Source of the DNA: Poa pratensis | Taxonomy: Eukaryota; Streptophyta; Magnoliopsida; Poales; Poaceae | NCBI GenBank assembly: GCA_947311845.1 | Contig: CAMZMU010000123.1 | Coordinates: 15,545,161 to 15,609,160, forward strand | DNA length: 64,000 nt | Direction: 5' to 3' | Shown: positions 22,910-33,599 of the stretch, piece by piece | How the letters are laid out: every line of letters starts with the position of its first letter | Numbering within the stretch: position 1 is the first letter of the stretch | Program-made: the position numbers and the translations under genes | The notes under the pieces: model-generated | What the model was told of the DNA's origin: nothing | What the model saw: only the letters and a program-made list of their open reading frames with translations | The model's database searches: none

Positions 22910-24685
22910 ATGGCTCCATCACCTCTTCCGCCGCCCACCCCACCACCTCTTCCGCCGCCGGGCTACTTTGAACGTCGGGCCGCCACCATTGCCAAAGCCG
23001 CCGCCATGGCGCAATCCTCCACCTCCTCTTCCCTTGTTCCTATTCCCAACCCTTCTCCTACAACCCTCCTTGCTGCTCCAATCTCCCTCATCGACACCAT
23101 TGCCGACGTGAGTCCGTTTGTCCCCATCGTGCTTGACCTAGCCGCCCACAACTACTACCATTGGCGTCATCTCTTTGATCTCCACCTCGGACGCTGCAAC
23201 TTGCGCTCCCATGTCGCTCTCCCTAGCGCACCTCACCTCGATGATCCCCAATGGGTCAAGGACGACTTCGCCATCGTCCAATGGTTCTACACCCGCATCT
23301 CTACCGAGATCTTCAATATGCTCGACCACGACGGCGCCACGGCTGCCGAAATCTGGGCTTCCCTTCGACAGGTCTTTCAGAGTAACAGCGACGCCCGGAA
23401 GAACGTTCTTCACACTGAGCTTCGCAACATGTCCCAAGGCGACACTGCTGTCAATCTCTTCTGCCAACGCATTAAAGCAATCGGAGACGAGCTGCGTGAA
23501 CTTGGCGACCCCGTCAGCGACTCGCAGCTCATCAACATCATCGTCGTCGGCCTCAGCGAAGACTTCGACAAGCAAGCGTCCTTTATTCCCATGATGCGGC
23601 CCCAACCTACCTTTGCTGAAGTTCGTTCCATGTTGCAGCTTGCCGCCGAAACCCAAGCAAGGAAGGAGTCCCGCCCTCGTGTTTTTCATGCCGCCGCTCG
23701 CCCATCGGCGCCCCCTGCACCTCCTGCCCCGGCGCCTCCACCTGCAGCCCCTACGCCACCATCTGCGGCACCTCCTCCAGGCTGGCGTCCAAGTCCGAAC
23801 TATCGGGGACGCAATCCCGTGTATCGGCCGCCGCGCTCTACATCGACATCAAGCAGCGCCCCACCCCCAGCTCCTGCGCCGACTGCACCACCCGTGTCCC
23901 CAAGCTGGCGTCCTCCTCATGATCCGTGGCCTGGGATGGTGCAGGCCTGGCCTATGTCGTGGGCTGCCCCCTCTCCGATCGGCGCCCCGCCCGCCTACTC
24001 CGGCTTCTGGATGCCAGGCATGCGCCCCTCCACCGGCGCTCCCGGTCTGCTTGGTTCACGTGCTCCCGCTCATGCCTATCATGCTGCTCCGACATACTAC
24101 ACCCACGGTGTTCCCAACATTGGCGATGCATACCAGATGCACGCGTCCATGCCTCCACTGCTTCAGACGCCCCCACTGCTGCCGACACCACCTCAGCCTC
24201 CTGCAACACCGACGTGGGATCAAGCTGCCTTCTTGCAGGCCATGAATCACTTTGCCGCTCACGGAAACTCAGGTATGGATTGGATCTTCGACTCCGGTGC
24301 ATCTAGTCATATGTCTAATTCGCGTAATATGCTGTCCCATTGCACTAGTTCTCCTTTCTCTTCCATCACTCTAGGCGATGGTTCTTCCATACCTATTCAC
24401 TGTGTCGGTCACACCACAATTCCAACTAAAAACAAACCTCTTCTTCTATGTGATGTTCTCGTTGCACCTAATCTAATCAAAAATCTAATCTGTGTTCGTA
24501 AATTTACTTCCGATAATCTAGTTTCTGTAGAATTTGATCCCCTTGGTTTATCTGTGAAGGACTTCCAGACTAAAGCGGAGATCGTCTGGTTCAACAGCTC
24601 GGGGGACCTCTATTCACTTCACGGAGTCCCTTTGGCACCAGCGTCTAGGCCACCCGCATGCTGCCACTCTGTCGTCCCTGCTTAG
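22910..24685 (+). CDS. Copia Gag and protease ORF
   Basis: A 591-residue ORF. It begins with a proline-rich segment, then a UBN2-type copia Gag domain (about residues 60-250, NYYHWRHLFDLHLGRC to MLQLAAETQARKES), then about 170 residues of Pro/Ala-rich sequence where a CCHC zinc knuckle would be expected; none is visible. The aspartic protease signature is DSGASSHMS near 24290. The ORF ends where the GAG-pre-integrase domain should begin: GHPHAATLSSLL is readable in another frame at about 24650, and the preceding WHRRL part is missing, so a small deletion shifted the frame. Confidence 0.85.
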   Translation: MAPSPLPPPTPPPLPPPGYFERRAATIAKAAAMAQSSTSSSLVPIPNPSPTTLLAAPISLIDTIADVSPFVPIVLDLAAHNYYHWRHLFDLHLGRCNLRSHVALPSAPHLDDPQWVKDDFAIVQWFYTRISTEIFNMLDHDGATAAEIWASLRQVFQSNSDARKNVLHTELRNMSQGDTAVNLFCQRIKAIGDELRELGDPVSDSQLINIIVVGLSEDFDKQASFIPMMRPQPTFAEVRSMLQLAAETQARKESRPRVFHAAARPSAPPAPPAPAPPPAAPTPPSAAPPPGWRPSPNYRGRNPVYRPPRSTSTSSSAPPPAPAPTAPPVSPSWRPPHDPWPGMVQAWPMSWAAPSPIGAPPAYSGFWMPGMRPSTGAPGLLGSRAPAHAYHAAPTYYTHGVPNIGDAYQMHASMPPLLQTPPLLPTPPQPPATPTWDQAAFLQAMNHFAAHGNSGMDWIFDSGASSHMSNSRNMLSHCTSSPFSSITLGDGSSIPIHCVGHTTIPTKNKPLLLCDVLVAPNLIKNLICVRKFTSDNLVSVEFDPLGLSVKDFQTKAEIVWFNSSGDLYSLHGVPLAPASRPPACCHSVVPA

Positions 24686-24878
24686 TGAATTTTCTATTTC
24701 ATGTAATCGTGATAGCCACAATTCTTAAGTTTGTGAGTCTTGTCAGCTAGGAAAACATGTTCGTCTACCTTTTAGTTCTTCTTCTTCAGCTAGCACTTTT
24801 CCTTTCGAACTACTACATTGTGATCTCTGGACATCTCCGCACACTAGTGTCTCTGGTTTCAAGTACTACCTAGTTATA

Positions 24879-26027
24879 TTGGATGATTTTACTCATTTTG
24901 TGTGGACTTTTCCCCTCCGTAATAAATCTGATGTGCACACCATATTTCTTAATTTCCAACGCTATGTCGCCACACACTTTCTTCTCCCTATTCGTTTCAT
25001 CCAACGTGATAATGGCCGTGAATTTGACAATTTTAAAAACCGTAATTTCTTTCTTCAACACGGAATTCTTCTACGTTTTTCTTGCCCCTACACCTCTCCC
25101 CAAAATGGAAAAGCAGAACGCTCTCTTAGAACCATCAATGATATTATTCGAACACTACTAATTCACTCCTCCATGCCACCTAAATTCTGGGCCGAAGCTT
25201 TACGCATGGCCACATACTTGTTAAACATTAGACCTACAAAAGCAAAACCCAAAACAACACCCTATTTCTCTCTCTTTCTGTGTCATCCCAACTATTCTGA
25301 AATTCGTGTCTTCGGATGCCTGTGTTTCCCTAACTCCTCAGCCACCTCTCCAAACAAATTAGCTCCTCGATCCCTCCCATGTGTCTTTCTAGGGTTTTCT
25401 GATGAGCACAAAGGATATCGCTGTATGGACTTGCTCTCTGGCCGTGTTCACATCTCTCGACATGTCACCTTTATTGAAACCATTTTTCCCTTTGCCACTA
25501 CGCACACCTCCACGACCACGGCCCCTTCCGCGTCACCTCTTTCTTCCACACGTCCCGCTCTACTGCCCACAGTGCAAATTCCTGCCCCGGCACCCGTTTC
25601 CCCGGTTTCTCCTGCCACGGCAGAGACTCCCTCCGTTTTTCCTACCGCGGCAGCACCCATCTCGCCTCAGCCGTCGTCAACTCCTGCCGCGCCACAGTTT
25701 TCTGTGGATTTCTCTGCCGCGGCAGATTCCTCAGCGCCACCCTCGCCTATTTCCTCCCAACTTTCGGCTTCGCTCGATGTTTCCTCTCCTAGTACCCCAG
25801 GGTCTGTCTCATCCGCTGCGCCTGACTCTGGTACGTCTAGCCCTCCCATTCCTCCCAATGCCATCCCAACTACTGTTCCCACAAATGACCACTCAATGCG
25901 TACCCGTGCTAAGTCTGGTTTTCGTCAGCCCGTACAATTATCAATCTTACTGCCTCCCCAACAGTCTCTCCCGTACCATCCTCTTACAAAGCTGCTCTCC
26001 TCGATCCCCATTGGGCAGCGGCCATGA
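24879..26027 (+). CDS. Copia integrase fragment
   Basis: Integrase core with the catalytic acidic residues in DDFTHFVWTFPL and the D in FIQRDNGREF, and the E in SPQNGKAERSLRTIN, followed by a long Ser/Pro-rich linker. Upstream, the same frame continues to about 24690 with CESCQLGKHVRLPF but contains a TAA at about 24727. The frame changes near 25938, before the reverse transcriptase. Confidence 0.85.
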   Translation: MDDFTHFVWTFPLRNKSDVHTIFLNFQRYVATHFLLPIRFIQRDNGREFDNFKNRNFFLQHGILLRFSCPYTSPQNGKAERSLRTINDIIRTLLIHSSMPPKFWAEALRMATYLLNIRPTKAKPKTTPYFSLFLCHPNYSEIRVFGCLCFPNSSATSPNKLAPRSLPCVFLGFSDEHKGYRCMDLLSGRVHISRHVTFIETIFPFATTHTSTTTAPSASPLSSTRPALLPTVQIPAPAPVSPVSPATAETPSVFPTAAAPISPQPSSTPAAPQFSVDFSAAADSSAPPSPISSQLSASLDVSSPSTPGSVSSAAPDSGTSSPPIPPNAIPTTVPTNDHSMRTRAKSGFRQPVQLSILLPPQQSLPYHPLTKLLSSIPIGQRP

Positions 26028-26752
26028 CTGACGAATACAATGCTCTACTTCAGAACGATACATGGCAGCTTGTCTCTCGACCCTCCGGCACAAATGTGGT
26101 CTCTGGCAAATGGGTTTTCAGACAAAAATTCCACTCAGATGGTTCTCTCTCTCGCTACAAAGCTCGTTGGGTCTGTCGTGGCTATTCTCAACAACAAGGG
26201 ATTGACTATGACGAAACCTTCTCTCCTGTCGTCAAACCTAGCACCATCCGAACTGTTCTAAGTTTATCCATATCTTCCAACTGGCCAATTCATCAATTAG
26301 ATGTTAAAAATGCTTTTCTTAATGGATCTTTACAAGAAACTGTATACTGCCAACAACCACAAGGATTTGTCAATCCTTCCTATCCAAATCATGTTTGTCT
26401 CCTCAAGAAATCTCTCTATGGATTAAAACAAGCACCTCGCGCCTGGTTTCAACGCTTCTCCAACTTCGTTCAAACTATTGGTTTTGTCCCCTCTCTTACT
26501 GATACATCTTTGTTTGTTTATCATCAAAATTCTCACACTGCCTATTTACTTCTTTATGTCGATGACATCATACTTACAGCCTCCTCTCAACATTTTCTTA
26601 ATCATATTATCTCTCTTCTTAGCACTGAATTTTCAATGACAGATTTAGGTCTCCTACATTACTTTCTAGGCATTGCTGTCACGCGTGATTCCACTGGCTT
26701 ATTCTCTCACAACGCCAATATATCCTTGATATTCTCTCTCGCGCCGGTATGA
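26024..26752 (+). CDS. Copia reverse transcriptase fragment
   Basis: RVT_2 domain: NDTWQLVSRPSGTNVVSGKW, KARWVCRGYSQQQGIDYDET, QLDVKNAFLNG, SLYGLKQAPRAW, catalytic YVDDI near 26556, and LHYFLGI. The frame is lost near 26720, just before the RNase H portion. The annotated start is the first Met in the open frame; the true product is part of a polyprotein. Confidence 0.9.
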   Translation: MTDEYNALLQNDTWQLVSRPSGTNVVSGKWVFRQKFHSDGSLSRYKARWVCRGYSQQQGIDYDETFSPVVKPSTIRTVLSLSISSNWPIHQLDVKNAFLNGSLQETVYCQQPQGFVNPSYPNHVCLLKKSLYGLKQAPRAWFQRFSNFVQTIGFVPSLTDTSLFVYHQNSHTAYLLLYVDDIILTASSQHFLNHIISLLSTEFSMTDLGLLHYFLGIAVTRDSTGLFSHNANISLIFSLAPV

Positions 26753-27519
26753 CCAATTGTGAACCTACCCGTACTCCAGCCGACACAAACTCCAAACTCT
26801 CTTCTAGCGGTGAACCCTACTCTGATCAAACTCTCTACCGTAGTATAACAGGAGCACTTCAATATTTAACCATTACACGACCTGAAATCTCCTATGCCGT
26901 CCAACAAGCCTGTCTTTACATGCATGATCCTCGCACTCCTCACTACAATCATGTTAAACGCATACTTCGCTATCTAAAGGGCACACTTGATCACTGTCTT
27001 CACATCAATTCATCTGCACCAACTTCCTTAACAGCATATTCCGATGCCGACTGGGCTGGATGTCCTTATACTCGTAGATCCACATCCGGATACTGTGTTT
27101 TTCTAGGTAACAATTTGATTTCTTGGTCTTCAAAAAGGCAGGTTACAGTCTCCCGTTCGTCTGCAGAAGCTGAGTACCGTGCCGTTGCGCATGCAGTTGC
27201 TGAAACAGTGTGGCTCCGACAATTGCTCTCTGAACTTCATCGTCCAATTCAGCAGGCTACCATTGTCTATTGTGACAACATCTCGGCGGTTTATATGTCA
27301 AGCAATCCTGTGCAGCATCGGCGTACCAAGCACATAGAAATCGATATTCACTTCGTTCGCGAGAAGGTTGCTTTGGGTCAAGTTCGGGTTCTTCATGTGC
27401 CCACTACCGCTCAGTTTGCAGATATCTTCACAAAAGGCCTTGCCACAGCTCCATTCAACGACATACGGTTCAGTCTCAACGTTATTCAACCCCACGTTGA
27501 CACTGCGGGGGGATGTTAG
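26749..27519 (+). CDS. Copia RNase H fragment
   Basis: Connection and RNase H domains: YRSITGALQYLTITRPEISY, RILRYLKGT, DADWAGCPYTRRSTSGYCVF, SSAEAEYRAVA, YCDNISAVYMS and RTKHIEIDIHFVREKV. The stop codon lies within the first bases of the 3' LTR. Confidence 0.9.
   Translation: MTNCEPTRTPADTNSKLSSSGEPYSDQTLYRSITGALQYLTITRPEISYAVQQACLYMHDPRTPHYNHVKRILRYLKGTLDHCLHINSSAPTSLTAYSDADWAGCPYTRRSTSGYCVFLGNNLISWSSKRQVTVSRSSAEAEYRAVAHAVAETVWLRQLLSELHRPIQQATIVYCDNISAVYMSSNPVQHRRTKHIEIDIHFVREKVALGQVRVLHVPTTAQFADIFTKGLATAPFNDIRFSLNVIQPHVDTAGGC
27505..27513 (+). other. Polypurine tract of the copia element
   Basis: GCGGGGGGA immediately precedes the 3' LTR, the usual position for plus-strand priming. Confidence 0.75.
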
Positions 27520-27650
27520 ATTATATGGATTCGGTTTGTAACTCTATTAGACTTGTGTTTCAAGTTAGGGTTTAGCCCAAGGGTTTGGTCTTGTACTATA
27601 TAAAGCCATGTAACTCTACCGAATCAATCAAGCAAATATACGATCTTTCA
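27514..27650 (+). repeat. 3' LTR of the copia element
   Basis: 137 bp, TG...CA ends. By eye it differs from the 5' LTR by a 2-bp deletion (CCCAAGTCGG versus CCCAAGGG context) and one substitution (AAGAAAAT versus AAGCAAAT). Confidence 0.93.
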
Positions 27651-28269
27651 CAGAGGCTGTTCGTCAGTGGCGCTGCTCCTGCTCGCCCGTACAGACTGGA
27701 TACAGAGGAGAGGTACCTGACTCCGCGCCGGGAGACCGCGGCCACTGCACGACGTAAGAGCATCTTCACCGACGCTCACAATACAGCGTCCGGCATAATT
27801 GTCGGACAAACGTTATTGGACGCGCCGGCAACCGTTGCCGCCTATTGGGAGCGTCGCGCCCCACCGGTCGCTCCCAATAGGTATTTCACAAAAAAAAAGG
27901 AGACTCGAATATGAACGAACCGGCGATATTTCATTCAATTTGAAGGACATTTAACAAACTTAAACGAAATTTGACAAACGGAAATTAACAAATTTAAACG
28001 GAATTTAACAAAATTTAAACTAAACCCTAGACCCTATATCTAGCGGCTCTGCCGGCGGACGCTAGAGAAGGAAGCTAGTCCCGGCGACGGTGAAACCAGC
28101 TACACGGCAGCGTCGAGGCATGTCTTGCATGCCTCGATGATCTCCGGCCGCTGAGGAGGAAGTTTCATCTGCGCCGCCATCGCTGAGGCTTCCGGTTTCA
28201 CCCGCGGCGGCTCCAGCCTTGAGGAACGTCTCCGTGCCGCCGCCGTCGACGAGCGTGGTGGGGTTTGAT

Positions 28270-29127
28270 CTAGCGGCGACGGAGGGAGGCCTCGATGGCT
28301 GCCTGCATTCCCTCCCACTCCGGCTCACCCCAGTCACCGTCGATGCTGTCCTCCTCCTCAGCCGGTGCGGCTAGTGCCGGTGCCGGCGCCGCCAAGGGGA
28401 GGTCGGGTATCTCGGGGTCGGACGACACGCGCTCGCGCTCTTCATCGGAGTGGAACCACTCCGGCGGTGTCTCATGCATGCCTCTGGGGAGGAAGAAGGA
28501 GCCGCGGCGCGTCTCGTGCTCCGCGTCGATCACGGCGTCCCAGTATGGCGCCGAGATCGAGTACAACGGGTCCGCGCGTTGCTCAAACGGTAGGTCCCTC
28601 CACTGCCGCTGGATGTACTCGAGGCGGGGCCTGCCGCTCAGCGTCGGCGCCACCGGCACCTTGACGACATTGAGCACCCACCCCGGTGGGATCTCAAAGC
28701 TGTCTAGCACCGGTATGTTGTGCCGGCGGTAGACCTCCACCTCCTCCTCCTCCGACAACGTCGTTGCAGGGCGCACGACGCGGGAAGAGCTGGCCGCGCC
28801 TGGTGGTGGTGCTCGGGACGAACTGCCCTGCTCGGGGCGGCGGTGCGGCTTGAAGAGGTCCGCCTCGCGCTGCGCTGCGAGGCGGCGCGCCTGGTTCCAC
28901 TCCTCCTCCTCGCGACGCATCTCGCGGGCGAACGACCGGTTCATAATCCGGTCCTCTTGGAGGAGACATTGCAGCTGGAGGTGCTCGTGGCGGCGCTCGG
29001 GTGTCATGGCCGCGGCGGTGGCGGCGTTAGCGCGCTCGCGCCGAGCACGACGTTTCGCGGCCATCTGTTGGCGGCGAAGAACCTCCTCGGCGCTCTGCTC
29101 CGGTCGTGGCTTACGGCTGCCTAGCAT
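28270..29127 (-). CDS. Unrecognised 285-residue protein, cargo of the Harbinger-like element
   Basis: Function unknown; I do not recognise the family. The start at 29127 was chosen over upstream in-frame Mets (the open frame reaches 29436) because it sits in GCCACCATGC, follows AAACCCTAG and a CT-rich leader, and lies about 75 bp after a TTTAAA box. Layout: a basic N-terminus (KRRARRERANAA), an Arg/Glu-rich coiled-coil-like stretch to about residue 100 (REMRREEEEWNQARRLAAQR), a Ser/Ala linker, a conserved-looking middle (NIPVLDSFEIPPGWVLNVVK; LPFEQRADPLYSISAPYWDA), and an acidic tail ending EPEWEGMQAAIEASLRRR. The last 15 residues fit the ubiquitin-interacting motif pattern hydrophobic-x-x-Ala-x-x-x-Ser after acidic residues. 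No internal stop in 858 nt. A link to transposase function is not shown. Confidence 0.65.
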   Translation of the reverse strand: MLGSRKPRPEQSAEEVLRRQQMAAKRRARRERANAATAAAMTPERRHEHLQLQCLLQEDRIMNRSFAREMRREEEEWNQARRLAAQREADLFKPHRRPEQGSSSRAPPPGAASSSRVVRPATTLSEEEEVEVYRRHNIPVLDSFEIPPGWVLNVVKVPVAPTLSGRPRLEYIQRQWRDLPFEQRADPLYSISAPYWDAVIDAEHETRRGSFFLPRGMHETPPEWFHSDEERERVSSDPEIPDLPLAAPAPALAAPAEEEDSIDGDWGEPEWEGMQAAIEASLRRR

Positions 29128-29200
29128 GGTGGCTAGGGTTTCTATGGGAGAGGCGAGTTGTGAAGTGTTGTGTGGAGAGGAGAGCCGCGTCGGGCGTCGT

Positions 29201-29206
29201 TTTAAA
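29201..29206 (-). promoter_or_regulatory. TATA-like box for the Harbinger cargo gene
   Basis: Read on the minus strand, CTTTAAAACG lies about 75 bp before the chosen start codon and is followed by a CT-rich leader with CACACAACACTTCAC, resembling plant 5' UTRs. Confidence 0.45.
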
Positions 29207-29649
29207 GCCGACGGGGAGCGGAGGAGGCCGGTCGCCGCATTAACGCCGCCACCGGTACGTCTGCCACGCGTATTGACGCCGACGACGCGTGCGCGCCACC
29301 GCCTGACCTTCCAGTGCTGCGCTCGACGCGTCGCGTCGTCTGCGCCCACCAGGGAAACCGCTGCGTCATTAAAACGGGCATATCTGCCACAATAAATCCG
29401 CCCCCGAATGTTGTGTCGCTGACGCGTCGCCCCCACCCGTCAGGTTTGAACGAGGCGCGCGTTGCCGCGGTTGCCAGCACGCCCGCTTGCGTCCCTAGAA
29501 CCTGGGCGCGAATCGGGGTTGCCGGACGCTCTATTGGGACGTGCCGGCAACATTTTCTCTATTGGGCGCGCCGCTAGGACGGTTTCATGCCGGCGCGCCT
29601 AAAACGGCTATTGGGAGCCGAGTTGGACGGGCCGGTGCAGATGCTCTAA

Positions 29650-30555
29650 TACATTACGCTCAGCAGCGCAATGCATGCATGCGGAAGCCGAACGGCAAGG
29701 AAGACCCGGTCGGTCACCCTGCTGCTGCATCCATCATGGGCGGGCCGCCATGGGATTCTCTCCATCTCTCGCGTGATTCCTGAGGTTTCCGTATCCTATG
29801 CGTGTCGAACAACTGAGCTTTCAGCTTTCTACAGTACCTCTCCTGATCGCGATTTGACCGCTTCATGCGCGCGCAGAAACACACACACCCTCCCAACCTG
29901 TACATGCTCTGCCAACTCCAGTGATGTTCTGCGCTAATATTCCAGGCAGTGATGTTCTTCTGGGATGATGTATTTCTTCTATTGACCCTCATCTGCGGGC
30001 TAAACTGGAGCTCCCATCTTTTCCCTCATTTCCTGGACCTGGAGTAATATCTTTCTGTTCAAAATTTGACCACTTCATCTGCCAACTCCAGGTCGTCAGT
30101 CATGATGCGTAGTACTATCTAGCATCCTCGTCCTACGTCTGCACATCATCGATTTTGTGTGGCCGGACCAAGACCAGGTCGTGGGCGATCAATTATCTGC
30201 TAGCATTTCACGAATCATTAGTGCATCTCGGAGTAAAAGTGAGCTCAAGGTAGTGCAATCTCCTCACTATGCATGTTGGGCCTGGGGTTCTAGTTCTAGT
30301 TCTACTGAACCAACATCAATCAGAGTAAGCTTAATTAGAACGTACCATCCCAAAAGATTTGTATCGCACCTGGGACGACCGTCTTCAAGAACAAAACTTG
30401 CAAGTCGCAAGCAAGACGATTCTCCCCATCACTGTTAATTAGAAGAGGTATAGTGGACACAAGGACGGACATGGACGAATGCTTCGACAGTCACGCGGGA
30501 GGCCTGCCATCTACGGCCGGTCTACCTGCTCTCCGGTGTCGTTGGATCACTCTTC
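29650..30555. other. Upstream region of the peroxidase gene
   Basis: No coding feature. Direct echoes such as ATCTGCCAACTCCAG (30077) and CTGCCAACTCCAGTG (29909) suggest a small local duplication. Nothing else is recognised. Confidence 0.45.
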
Positions 30556-30563
30556 TATATATT
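30556..30563 (+). promoter_or_regulatory. TATA box of the peroxidase gene
   Basis: TATATATT lies about 138 bp before the start codon, implying a 5' UTR of roughly 100 nt. Confidence 0.6.
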
Positions 30564-30693
30564 ACACCGACCATATATCTCTCTCCATGACTCCATCACC
30601 ACAAAGCTAGTACCAACGACTGGCGCACACCCAACTGAACCATCTGCGGGCTACATCTCGTCCTTCCTGTCCTGCGGCGCGGCACTGCCTGCC

Positions 30694-32047
<1,354 letters not shown>

Positions 32048-32644
32048 CTTGCTAGCTAAGGTCGACTAAATAAGCAGAGATAATAGAGATGTGATTTGGG
32101 TCTGCTGAGTGCCTTTCAGTTAGTTTGGGGCGTCCTGATTTAAGCTGGTAGATTCTAACTAGATGTATGATTGATGTATCCGATGATGTGCCGAATTCTG
32201 GGCGTGTGGAAATAATTAATCCGTGTTAAGGGTATTGACTCAGTAGTTTTATTGTGCTTTGCTCAGTCCTCAGTGTATTCACCTTGGCGAATGCGATGAG
32301 GTGAAGCTTCAACTTATTGTCCCTAAAATATATGGCGTATAAAATTTGTACTTTTTTGATGGTTTCTAAGTTTAACCAAATATATATACAAATATGAAGT
32401 TTTATATTATCAATATCAATAGCAAGATCCACCATAAGATATATTTTTCAATGTATTTATCTAATATTAGTTGTTGTAAGTTTATCCGTCATGTATTTGG
32501 CGATGGAGGAAGTACAACTTTTTAAAAAGTTTTCATATTTACTTAGTTTTAGTGTAAATTGTTCAGCTGTCCAGTTCAGAAGACTCTTTTAAACTTTTCC
32601 CCGAACTATACACTAGTACTTATGTTATCTTAGACAAAAGGTAA
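32048..32644. other. Peroxidase 3' UTR and intergenic, possible degenerate MITE
   Basis: The first part is probably 3' UTR. At about 32300-32513 an AT-rich stretch with TTTAACCAAATATATATACA ends GGCGATGGAGGAAGTA, resembling the right end of a decayed Stowaway/mariner MITE; the left terminus is not recognisable. Confidence 0.4.
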
Positions 32645-33599
32645 TCTAAAGATATAAACGGTGAGACCCATTGGAGGCTCTCCAGCGATTTGGGCTTTCT
32701 GGCCATCCGATCCTCCCCGCTCCTTGCCTCCGCACCGTCCGATCACCGCCGGCTCCTAGAGTCGGAATGAAAAGGGATTCACAATGTCGCTAACCGTACC
32801 AACCTTCGTGCACCCACTCTCGCTGACGTCCTACGTGGATCACCCCTGTAGCCCGAGGGCCCACCCGTCAGCCTCACGCTGCGCGTTTAATCGGTGTGGC
32901 GGACGTGCCAGAGGGGTGCAGATTCGCAGCGCGTTCGTCCCATTAGTCATTTTGTTCATTTACCATACTAGGTTTTAGCCAATGCATTGCATGCCCCTCT
33001 AGGACTTTCTTCATACGTGGTTCATTCCCTCTCTCTCGCTGACGATGGGCCCTTTCCTCTTCGAGGCCCACAGGTCGGTTGCTCGGGACGTTGTGTCGCC
33101 TATGTTTCCCTTGCTTATGTCACCGCTGCGTATTTTCTACAGTATGTCGGGGCACGCTGGGTATTTCGCACGATCGTCGGGTACGTTGCACTATTCGTGA
33201 TGTCAGGGAGAATTCGGGCCCGATTTCTTCGTCCGAGCTGGCCTCTCTCCATTCATCGGCGGGTACGTTGCACTGTGCTGGTGGTCAGAACGAATTCGGG
33301 CCCGATTTCGTGTGTCGCTGGCGGCTCGCCATTGGTTCTACGTTACCGACCTAAATACAGTGCTTCACGGGCATGGTGGGGAAATATATCGGGCCCTTCT
33401 TCGATCCTCTTAATGGGGTCTCGCTATTGGCTCACTTTTAAAGTATGTTGGGGGCACGATGGGGTTTTCGTCATTGGATGCCGCTTATACTGTAGTCGTG
33501 TTTATATACACCTTTCCAGCCTCCCATTCCTTTCCACCGTCCGCATTTTCTTCACCCTGCGTATTTTCTTCTCGCTTCGTTTCCCTTTTATTTGTGTAG

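Larger units (their letters stand above)
22743..27650 (+). mobile_element. Ty1/copia LTR retrotransposon with very short LTRs
   Basis: A complete 4.9-kb element with two 137-139-bp LTRs, a Met-tRNA-type primer-binding site, a polypurine tract and a 5-bp target duplication CAGAG (22738-22742 and 27651-27655). Order gag, protease, integrase, reverse transcriptase, RNase H defines copia. The LTRs differ by about one substitution and one 2-bp indel, so insertion looks recent, yet pol is broken by a deletion, a stop codon and at least two further frame changes, so this copy cannot be autonomous as read. LTR length is similar to that of rice Tos17. Confidence 0.93.
27758..29646. mobile_element. PIF/Harbinger-like element carrying a non-transposase ORF
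   Basis: Termini GAGCATCTTCACC and GGTGCAGATGCTC are inverted repeats with one mismatch, flanked by the 3-bp duplication TAA (27755-27757, 29647-29649), which is diagnostic for PIF/Harbinger. Subterminal GC-rich sequence repeats the motif family GCGTCCGGC and GGCGCGCC. The 1889-bp element contains no DDE transposase and no Myb-like ORF, so it is non-autonomous, but holds one long intact gene on the minus strand. A truncated relative lies at 13942-14115. Confidence 0.8.

Noticed and set aside
25627..25640. CTCCCTCCGTTTTT inside the copia element, resembling a Stowaway end
   Set aside because: It lies in the Ser/Pro-rich linker coding frame, has no TA flank pair and no opposite terminus.
28062..28337. 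Second gene in the Harbinger-like element
   Set aside because: The frame overlaps the end and 3' flank of the 285-codon ORF, lacks a leader and is Gly/Ala/Ser-biased.
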